Positions 1 through 6,190 of a DNA stretch of 64,000 nt are shown here, piece by piece. The notes below the pieces were generated by a model. The model was given only the letters and a program-made list of their open reading frames with translations. It ran no database searches and was not told the DNA's origin. The stretch lies in the NCBI GenBank assembly GCA_964352785.1, contig CAYGTI010000017.1:7267-71266 (forward strand), read 5' to 3'. Made by a program: the position numbers and the translations under genes. Origin of the DNA: JACOMS01 sp964352785 (GTDB lineage: Bacteria > Pseudomonadota > Alphaproteobacteria > Caulobacterales > Maricaulaceae). Each line of letters starts with the position of its first letter. The first letter of the stretch is position 1.

Positions 1-240
1 GAGGATTTGCGTATATCAGGCCTGATCTCGCGCGTGGAAAGCGGCGATATTTCCGAGGTGATCTTGGCGATGAACGCAACTGTGGACGGGCAAACTACGG
101 CGCATTACATAACAGATCACTTGGAAAAAAATGATGTGAATATCTCCCGCTTGGCGCACGGTGTGCCTGTGGGCGGGGAGCTTGATTATCTTGATGACGG
201 TACAATAACTGCTGCGCTCAAGAGCCGAAGACCTTTTTAA
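1..240 (+). CDS. recR: RecR recombination mediator, C-terminal part
   Basis: The frame is open from the first base, so this is the C-terminal 79 residues of a protein that begins outside the window. The residues match the end of RecR: the stretch VILAMNATVDGQTTAHYI followed by ISRLAHGVPVGGELDYLDDGT is the Toprim tail and the conserved Gly-rich C-terminal signature of RecR. RecR works with RecF and RecO to load RecA on gapped DNA in the cytoplasm. The zinc finger and helix-hairpin-helix parts lie outside the window. Its stop TAA shares the A of the next gene's ATG (TAATG), so the two genes are probably co-transcribed and translationally coupled. Confidence 0.93.
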   Translation, partial: EDLRISGLISRVESGDISEVILAMNATVDGQTTAHYITDHLEKNDVNISRLAHGVPVGGELDYLDDGTITAALKSRRPF

Positions 241-845
241 TGCAGGCACTACGCAATAATATCAAAGCGACACCGGCTCTGATTTTTTTGCTGCTCGTCA
301 ATCTAATCCCGGTTCTGGGTGTCTGGCTGCTCTCGTGGGATATTGCAACCATCATCGTACTCTATTGGCTCGAAACAGTGATTATTGGTCTGGTCAACAT
401 TCCTAAAATGTGGGCTTGCGAAGGCGGGGTTGGCACAAAAGTCTTCATCACTCTATTTTTCCTTTTTCACTTCGGTATGTTTTCTTGGGGACACTTGACC
501 TTTCTTATCCAAATGTTTGATGCGGGCCGGATTATAGGCGGTCTTAGAGACGGTGGACCTGTGGTGTGGACCGCCGCATCACTGTTAATCAGTCATTTAT
601 TTTCTATGATTGTGAATTTCTTTGGACAGAAAGAATATAAGGGCCGCGCCGTAAATACGCAGATGTTCTTCCCGTACGGTCGCATCGTGGTGATGCATAT
701 TGTCATAATATTTGGCGGCGTACTGGTGATGTCATTCGGAGCGCCTGTTTTGGCGCTGCTGCTTTTAATCGGTTTAAAGATTATCATGGATATGACAGCA
801 CATAGTTTGGAGCACAGCGGGAAGCCTATGCACATGATGAAATAA
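240..845 (+). CDS. DUF6498-like integral membrane protein
   Basis: This 201-residue protein has about five hydrophobic segments (residues about 14-33, 36-57, 70-90, 100-125 and 150-180). It resembles the DUF6498 family of small membrane proteins, recognisable by the motif VLYWLETVIIGLVNIPKM in the second membrane segment. The biochemical role of the family is not known. It starts on the ATG that overlaps the recR stop (TAATG), which supports this start and suggests one transcript with recR. There is no signal peptide beyond the first membrane segment. The family assignment is by recall of the motif; the membrane location is clear from the sequence. Confidence 0.75.
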   Translation: MQALRNNIKATPALIFLLLVNLIPVLGVWLLSWDIATIIVLYWLETVIIGLVNIPKMWACEGGVGTKVFITLFFLFHFGMFSWGHLTFLIQMFDAGRIIGGLRDGGPVVWTAASLLISHLFSMIVNFFGQKEYKGRAVNTQMFFPYGRIVVMHIVIIFGGVLVMSFGAPVLALLLLIGLKIIMDMTAHSLEHSGKPMHMMK

Positions 846-851
846 CCGGGA

Positions 852-1190
852 TTATATTTCTTCGATGACCGACGTGCCTTTCGCGTGTGTTCCGCAGGTC
901 CATTGCCAACGCTCGTGCAACCTTATTTTACCATTTGGCAGAATTTCCGGTCGGGATTTGCAGCGCCCCGTCATCAAGAACCCGTCAAGATTGACGTGGT
1001 GATAGCGCATATTGATATGACCCTTTTCGTCAACCAAGCCAATTAAGTGCCCATAGTCGATCTCCCCGCCGGAATAGTCTGCGGTCAAAAGGTCGCCTTT
1101 TTGTGTATAGCGGAAAATGGTTTCTCCGCTGGTCTCGCTGCCTTTACTGGCCTGCACTGGGCGAAAGAGCCGTCCATCATAATAAATCAT
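852..1190 (-). CDS. Small conserved protein often mislabelled N-acetylglutamate synthase
   Basis: This 112-residue soluble protein has the pattern of a small conserved family found in Bacteroidetes, Firmicutes and Proteobacteria: YDGRLFRPV, then YSGGEIDYGHLIGLVDEKG, MRYHHVN and a C-terminal RLHERWQWTCG. Database entries for this family often carry the name n-acetylglutamate synthase, but it has no GNAT fold motif and I see no basis for that function. It is probably an all-beta single-domain protein. It lies convergent to the membrane protein (6 bases apart) and just downstream of rmuC on the same strand, so it may be read from the rmuC promoter. Confidence 0.8.
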   Translation of the reverse strand: MIYYDGRLFRPVQASKGSETSGETIFRYTQKGDLLTADYSGGEIDYGHLIGLVDEKGHINMRYHHVNLDGFLMTGRCKSRPEILPNGKIRLHERWQWTCGTHAKGTSVIEEI

Positions 1191-1200
1191 ATGCCGTTTT

Positions 1201-2328
1201 TCATGCGCCTGTTTGCCGGAAATCTGTCACATTTGGCGTAGCGGGCGCGTCTTCCATATCTAAAGCCTCAATTTTATCGGCGCGTTTAGTGATTTTTTCC
1301 GTTGAAATACGGATTTTACGAATGTCTTCGCTGGATTGATTAAAGTGCTGTTGAAGCTTGCTAACCCGGTCATCAAGAAGTGTAACGTCCTTGGCCATCA
1401 TGCCGACTTCTTTCTGGATGATATGGGCCTGTTCTCTCATCTGCGCGTCTTTCATCACAGCGCGCATGGTGTGAAGCGTCGCCATAAAGGTCGTTGGGGA
1501 TACAATCATGACCTTTTGAGAAAACCCCTCTTCTATGATGTGGGGGAAATGGGCATAAAGCTCCGCGTAGACCGCTTCGCTCGGCAGAAACAAAAGCGCC
1601 ACATCATGTGTTTCGCCAAAAATCAAATACTTGCTTGCAACGGCTTTGAGATGGAGACGCACGTCGCGGGCAAAGTCGCGCTGAGCGGACGTTTCGTCTG
1701 TATCTGATGTGGGATCCGAGAGCCGCCTCCAAGATTCAAGGGGAAACTTGCTATCAACGGCCACGTCGCCTTGATCACCTGGCAAGTGTATCAGAGCGTC
1801 AACGCGTTTGCCGTTAGATAACGTTGCTTGAAATGTATAAGATGAGGACGGGAGGTAATCCTCGATCAAGTCCTGCATTTGCTTTTCGCCAAATGCGCCG
1901 CGCGCTTGTTTGTTTGAGAGCAGGTTTTGCAGACCTGAGACCTCGCCTGATAATGTTTCAATGTTTTTTTGCGCGCGGTCAATCAAGGCGAGACGTTCGT
2001 GGAGTTGTTTGAGGTTGGCCGAATTGCGCTCCTGCGTTTCGGTGATAGATCGCCCGACCCGCTCCGAGACTTGCGACAAGCGGCTATCGAGTGATTCGCG
2101 AAACAAGGTGTCGCGCTGCGCTGTGTCTTCAGCAAATTGCGATAGGCGGCCTTGCAGCGCGTTTTGCCTGTCTGTCATGTCCGAAAGATGCACTTTAAGA
2201 TCACGCGCGCCGCGCCGCGTTATCACCAACGTCAGCATTGCGCCAATTAACATCAATGTTAGGCCGAGAATAAGTTCGACGAGACTAATTTCTAGGCCCT
2301 GATATGATATGATGGAGTCCATACGCAT
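1201..2328 (-). CDS. rmuC: DNA recombination protein RmuC
   Basis: RmuC family protein of about 375 residues: an N-terminal membrane anchor (residues about 14-36), a coiled coil through about residue 130, and a C-terminal PD-(D/E)XK-like RmuC nuclease domain. The domain is recognised from GAFGEKQMQDLIEDYLP, RVDALIHLPG, VAVDSKFPLE and FLPSEAVYAEL. The E. coli protein limits inversions at short inverted repeats; the molecular activity is still poorly known. Three in-frame starts are possible: GTG at 2337, ATG at 2328 and ATG at 2322. None has a clear ribosome binding site; 2328 is my choice. It is divergent from chvI across about 200 bases that must hold both promoters. Confidence 0.92.
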   Translation of the reverse strand: MRMDSIISYQGLEISLVELILGLTLMLIGAMLTLVITRRGARDLKVHLSDMTDRQNALQGRLSQFAEDTAQRDTLFRESLDSRLSQVSERVGRSITETQERNSANLKQLHERLALIDRAQKNIETLSGEVSGLQNLLSNKQARGAFGEKQMQDLIEDYLPSSSYTFQATLSNGKRVDALIHLPGDQGDVAVDSKFPLESWRRLSDPTSDTDETSAQRDFARDVRLHLKAVASKYLIFGETHDVALLFLPSEAVYAELYAHFPHIIEEGFSQKVMIVSPTTFMATLHTMRAVMKDAQMREQAHIIQKEVGMMAKDVTLLDDRVSKLQQHFNQSSEDIRKIRISTEKITKRADKIEALDMEDAPATPNVTDFRQTGA

Positions 2329-2526
2329 CAGTCCCACACTTTGACGTTATGCGCAATTCACTGGAGTGTTGAATTTTGAGCTATGTATAACTTAGGGCGG
2401 AAATAAGGCAGGTATTGTCAAAACACGGCCATAATCGATTGTTAATCATGTTTTCGTAAGACCACTATAACCGCTTTTGATGTGGGCGTAGTCGTCAGAT
2501 TCACGTTAAAGGCTGGGGAGATAATG

Positions 2527-3231
2527 ATGGCCAAAATTTATCTTGTTGATGATGATGAGAATATTCTCACATCTGTTTCGATGTTCCTTGAGAGCGAAGG
2601 TTATGAGGTGCGCAAATTTTTCGACGGCGCAGCGGCGCTGGATATCTTGCGCAGCGATCCGCCTGACTTGGCAGTTTTCGATATCAAAATGCCGCGAATG
2701 GATGGTCTGGAACTTCTGCGGCGTTTGCGCCAGACGTCCAATTTGCCTGTGATTTTTCTGACATCCAAAGATGATGAATTCGACGAAGCCATCGGCCTTA
2801 ATATGGGTGCTGATGATTATATCAAAAAGCCTTTTTCGCAGCGCTTGTTAGGAGAGCGCATCAAAGCTGTTCTGCGGCGCGCTTCATTGACAAATATTGA
2901 ACTCCCAGAGCCAAATGTGGATGATGCCAAAGTTATGACGCGCGGAAAGCTTGTTTTGGACCCAAACCGTCACGCGTGTAGCTGGGAGGGCCAAGCGGTA
3001 CGCTTGACCGTGACGGAGTTTCTGATTTTAGAAGCCTTGGCCCGGCGTCCGGGGTTTGTGAAATCGCGCGACCAATTGATGGACGCCGCCTATGATGACC
3101 AGATTTACGTGGATGACCGCACAATTGATAGCCACATCAAACGCCTGCGTAAGAAATTTCGCAAGCATGATAAAACATTTGATGGTATCGAAACGCTCTA
3201 CGGCGTTGGCTACAAATATAAAGAAGCATAG
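2527..3231 (+). CDS. chvI: ChvI-type response regulator
   Basis: OmpR-type regulator of 234 residues: receiver domain (residues about 1-120) with acidic pocket LVDDDEN, phospho-acceptor Asp52 in AVFDIKMPRMDG and Lys in the IKKPF motif, then a winged-helix DNA-binding domain (about 135-234). The segment NILTSVSMFLESEGY and KMPRMDGLELLRRLRQ closely resemble ChvI of Agrobacterium/Sinorhizobium/Caulobacter, which responds to envelope and acid stress. I chose the ATG at 2527 because GGGGAG (2515-2520) is 6 bases upstream; the longer reading from 2482 would place the binding site inside the gene. It is followed after 8 bases by the kinase gene. Confidence 0.95.
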   Translation: MAKIYLVDDDENILTSVSMFLESEGYEVRKFFDGAAALDILRSDPPDLAVFDIKMPRMDGLELLRRLRQTSNLPVIFLTSKDDEFDEAIGLNMGADDYIKKPFSQRLLGERIKAVLRRASLTNIELPEPNVDDAKVMTRGKLVLDPNRHACSWEGQAVRLTVTEFLILEALARRPGFVKSRDQLMDAAYDDQIYVDDRTIDSHIKRLRKKFRKHDKTFDGIETLYGVGYKYKEA

Positions 3232-3239
3232 GATACTCT

Positions 3240-4883
3240 CTGGCTCGCTCTCCCAAAACTAAGGATAAAAGCGCGGAGCGTTCTATCGTTTTCTCCCGTC
3301 TCGCGCGGGTCATTTTCCTATCCAACCTTATTGGACTGGCAATTCTCATTGTCGGGTCTTTGGCCCTTAATCAATACACGGCGGAACTCATTAAGGCGCG
3401 GGTTGAGAACTTACGCTCACAAGCGAGCTTGATCAGTTCTGTCATCGGCGAGACAGCGTCAGGTTTTGAAGGCAATGCCGCGCTTGATGTTCCTCGCGCG
3501 CGTGACTTTATTGAACGTATTGAACTACCAAAGGGATGGCGCATTCGATTGCATGATAATAACGGGATACTGCAACTCGATAGAGACAGTTTTGATGATG
3601 AAATTTCTATTACGCCGCTGGGCCCCATCGAGCCCGCTGCTGGACGAGGTATAAACCTTACAGAATTATGGGCGGCCATGCGCGCCCGTACAGGCGCGAT
3701 GATGCATAACTTGCCATGGCGGGTTTACCGCCGGGAGTTTTTACAACGAGACTTGCGTGGAGATATCAGGCGCGCGCTCGCAGGCGAAACAATTGGCGGT
3801 GAAAGGTATGATGAAAATGACGATCTGATCGTGACCGTGAGCCTGCCCGTCACGCGTGTTCAAAATATTCTTGGCGCTGTGACGCTCGAATCCTCTGATG
3901 TGCAAGATATTATCGCGAGTGAACGGCGGGCTTTAACACCGTTCATTGGCCTTGCTATTGTCGCGGCGCTTCTGTCTTCGATTGCGTTGACAATTTCGAT
4001 TGTTCAGCCTCTTCGTCAGCTATCCCGCGCCGCAGAAATTGTGGGTAAGTCGAGCACTAAACGCGGAGATATTCCTGATTTTTCCAGCCGGGGCGATGAG
4101 ATCGGTGATTTGTCTGTTGTTATACGAAACATGACCCTTGGCCTTTATTCACGGATTGACGATATCGCAAATTTTGCAGCGGATGTGGCACATGAAATTA
4201 AAAACCCGCTGACCTCTTTGCGTTCGGCCTCTGATACGCTCAGGCATGTCAAGACAGACGAGCAAAGAGAAAAACTCATCGCAATTATTCAAGAGGATGT
4301 TGGGCGCATGGATCGCTTGATCAGCGATATCTCGCGGGCGTCCAAAGTGGATGCTAATTTGGCACGCGACACGGCGCAAAGCATAAATATTTATGATATT
4401 TTGACAAACATTACAGAGTTTTATCAACAAACTCGTTCCGGCGAAAATGCGTCTGTCGTTCATATATCTACAGACCGTGCGCACGACATGGATCCGGTTA
4501 TGATACGCGCTTTTGAAACACCTTTTGCGCAGGTCTTGCGTAACCTTATTGATAATGCGTTGACATTTTCACCGCCTGACGGACTCGTTCGCTTGTCTGC
4601 TAAGCCTAGTGTCGAAGGGCAAAAGGGCAAAGTCATTATAAGTGTGGAAGATGATGGGCCAGGCATCCCGCCCGACAATTTGGAAACGATTTTTGATCGC
4701 TTTTATACTGAACGCCCGAAAGGCGCGCAATTTGGATCCCATTCTGGATTAGGTCTTGCAATTTGCCGTCAAATCGTAAGAGCACACAAAGGTAAAATTT
4801 GGGCTGAAAACAGGCAAGGCGAGGCTCACGTATCAGGTGCGCGCTTTATGATCGAGCTGCCCCGGGATTTCCCGGCGAATTAA
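3240..4883 (+). CDS. chvG: ChvG-type sensor histidine kinase (non-canonical start)
   Basis: Membrane sensor kinase partner of ChvI. The N-terminal membrane segment (VIFLSNLIGLAILIVGSLAL) precedes a periplasmic sensor loop, a second membrane segment near the middle, a HAMP linker, a HisKA domain with phospho-acceptor His in DVAHEIKNPLTSL (about residue 318) and an HATPase domain (DNALTF, DDGPGIP, GLGLAICRQI). The first ATG/GTG/TTG in frame is TTG at 3360, in the middle of the first membrane segment, so the real start must be upstream. Between the in-frame stop at 3219-3221 and 3360 only CTG at 3240 (AGGA 6 bases upstream) or ATA at 3228 (overlapping the chvI stop as ATAG) could serve. I give the CTG; the protein would be 547 residues. 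Confidence 0.85.
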   Translation: MARSPKTKDKSAERSIVFSRLARVIFLSNLIGLAILIVGSLALNQYTAELIKARVENLRSQASLISSVIGETASGFEGNAALDVPRARDFIERIELPKGWRIRLHDNNGILQLDRDSFDDEISITPLGPIEPAAGRGINLTELWAAMRARTGAMMHNLPWRVYRREFLQRDLRGDIRRALAGETIGGERYDENDDLIVTVSLPVTRVQNILGAVTLESSDVQDIIASERRALTPFIGLAIVAALLSSIALTISIVQPLRQLSRAAEIVGKSSTKRGDIPDFSSRGDEIGDLSVVIRNMTLGLYSRIDDIANFAADVAHEIKNPLTSLRSASDTLRHVKTDEQREKLIAIIQEDVGRMDRLISDISRASKVDANLARDTAQSINIYDILTNITEFYQQTRSGENASVVHISTDRAHDMDPVMIRAFETPFAQVLRNLIDNALTFSPPDGLVRLSAKPSVEGQKGKVIISVEDDGPGIPPDNLETIFDRFYTERPKGAQFGSHSGLGLAICRQIVRAHKGKIWAENRQGEAHVSGARFMIELPRDFPAN

Positions 4884-4892
4884 CTGGCCCTC

Positions 4893-4980
4893 AAGTCCTG
4901 AAAATCTACCTTTTTCAATAAAAAGTCTTTTCAATGTCAAATATTCCTGTTTATTGAACTTTAGACTTTTTTCAGGACTT
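4893..4980 (+). promoter_or_regulatory. Structured intergenic leader covering the EIIA ribosome binding site
   Basis: A perfect 12-base inverted repeat, AAGTCCTGAAAA (4893-4904) and TTTTCAGGACTT (4969-4980), encloses two further repeats: TTCAATAAA (4914-4922) with TTTATTGAA (4950-4958), and AAAAGTCT (4921-4928) with AGACTTTT (4963-4970). The inner pairings cross and cannot all form together. The right outer arm contains AGGA (4974-4977), the only Shine-Dalgarno-like sequence for the EIIA ATG at 4984. The layout suggests an RNA that can switch between open and closed forms, or an attenuator. Repeats are seen directly; function is inferred. Confidence 0.5.
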
Positions 4981-4983
4981 TGA

Positions 4984-5388
4984 ATGATTGGACTTGTTAT
5001 TGTTACGCATGGCCGACTCGCTATTGAGCTTCGGCATGCCATGGAACATGTGGTCGGTGAGCAAGAGCACATGGTTACGGTGTGTATTGGGCCCGATGAT
5101 GATATGGAGCGCCGCCGCGAAGATATTCGTATGGCGATTGAAACCGTCAATAACGGGAAGGGCGTTCTGGTTTTGACCGATATGTTTGGCGGAACACCTT
5201 CAAATTTAGCTATATCTTTACTCGATGAGGGCCGGGTCGAAGTTATTGCCGGAGCAAATCTTCCAATGCTGATTAAAGTGGCTGAGGCTCGATACGATGT
5301 TGACTTGCCGACAGCTGCGATAAAAGGTAAAGAAGCGGGGCAGCGATATATTGCGATTGCCTCAGAAATTTTAGCTGGCGATACTTAG
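4984..5388 (+). CDS. PTS EIIA component, mannose family
   Basis: 134-residue EIIA-Man fold protein. The phospho-acceptor is His9 in LVIVTHGRLA, and DMFGGTPSNLA is the family signature. In alphaproteobacteria this protein is part of an incomplete phosphotransferase chain (PtsP, HPr, EIIA) that regulates carbon/nitrogen metabolism instead of transporting sugar. No permease component is nearby, which fits that regulatory role. It lies 5 bases before the HPr gene and 100 bases after chvG. The HPr kinase gene usually found between chvG and EIIA is absent. Its ribosome binding site lies in the right arm of an inverted repeat (4969-4980). Confidence 0.92.
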   Translation: MIGLVIVTHGRLAIELRHAMEHVVGEQEHMVTVCIGPDDDMERRREDIRMAIETVNNGKGVLVLTDMFGGTPSNLAISLLDEGRVEVIAGANLPMLIKVAEARYDVDLPTAAIKGKEAGQRYIAIASEILAGDT

Positions 5389-5393
5389 GCTAT

Positions 5394-5684
5394 ATGGCGA
5401 CTCCCGTTAGTATCAGGGTGACACTCGTAAATGAGCGCGGGCTGCATGCAAGAGCCTCTAATAAATTTGTGTCCTGCGCCATGCAATATGATGCCGAGGT
5501 TCACGTTATAAGCCACAATGATGTGTGCGCGGAAACGGTTATTGCCGATTCAGTGATGGAGCTTTTGCTTTTGGGTTCCGCTTATGGCGAGGACATTACG
5601 ATCACGGCCACAGGCGTTCAGGCAAAAGAGGCTGTTGAAGCCTTAGCAGCACTAGTGTCCTCGCGGTTTGGAGAAGCTCAATGA
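5394..5684 (+). CDS. Phosphocarrier protein HPr
   Basis: 96-residue HPr. The active-site His is His18 in RGLHARASNKF, and the second signature ADSVMELLLLGSAYGEDI contains Ser53, which corresponds to the regulatory Ser46 of Firmicute HPr. It would pass phosphate from an EI (PtsP, not in this window) to the EIIA encoded just upstream. The retained Ser is notable because the kinase that would modify it (HprK) is not encoded next to it. The gene overlaps the following lipoprotein gene by ATGA at 5681-5684, so the three genes form one unit. Confidence 0.93.
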   Translation: MATPVSIRVTLVNERGLHARASNKFVSCAMQYDAEVHVISHNDVCAETVIADSVMELLLLGSAYGEDITITATGVQAKEAVEALAALVSSRFGEAQ

Positions 5685-6103
5685 AAGCGCCTCTTTATAT
5701 TTTTCTTGGGCTTACTTTATTGACTTTGATAGCGTGCGCCACGAAAGACACATTCGTACCGCAAAGCGAGTACCCGCCCGACCCTTGGGTTAAAGGTTAT
5801 TCTAACCCGGATGACTGCTTGGGCGGAGAAAGGCTGGCTGCACGGGTTCTTGATTTGCCTGAATACCCTAGGCGGGCTTTTAATTCGGGTCGCCAAGGTT
5901 GGGTGATAATTCGGTTGGATGTTAACGAGGCAGGGTCCGCCGAGAATGTAAATATAGAGAGAGTGTTACCTGATGGCTTATTCGGAGCTAATGCGCGAAA
6001 TGCCGTCAAGAAATGGCGGTTCGAGCCGCCAAAAGGTGGAGCCCTTCGAAATTGCCGTGTTTTAATCCGCTACAGGTTTGGAACAGTCAGCCTTGGCGGA
6101 TAG
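5681..6103 (+). CDS. TonB C-terminal domain lipoprotein
   Basis: 140-residue protein with a lipoprotein signal peptide (LLTLIAC, lipobox Cys at about residue 19) and a TonB C-terminal domain from about residue 60: YPRRAFNSGRQGWVIIRLDVNEAG, then the family pattern NAVKKWRFEPPKG and a final strand CRVLIRYRF. A lipoprotein anchor in place of the usual N-terminal membrane helix means it cannot act as a classical ExbB/ExbD-driven TonB; it more likely acts as a periplasmic envelope protein. Two Cys (in DDCLGG and RNCRVL) could form a disulfide. Translationally coupled to HPr by ATGA overlap. Confidence 0.8.
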   Translation: MKAPLYIFLGLTLLTLIACATKDTFVPQSEYPPDPWVKGYSNPDDCLGGERLAARVLDLPEYPRRAFNSGRQGWVIIRLDVNEAGSAENVNIERVLPDGLFGANARNAVKKWRFEPPKGGALRNCRVLIRYRFGTVSLGG

Positions 6104-6190
6104 CTAGGCGACATTGCCTCTTTTCTATTTTTTAAGTTCACTGTAAGTCTGTAAATAATTAATTTTATAGGTTATTCGGAATTTACACTT

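Noticed and set aside
2482..2526. Longer chvI starting at 2482
   Set aside because: It would put the good ribosome binding site inside the gene, and the extra 15 residues do not match ChvI.
6132..6146. A CtrA-like site before divL (TTAA-N7-GTAA)
   Set aside because: The second half is off the TTAA consensus by one base and the region is AT-rich, so it may be chance.
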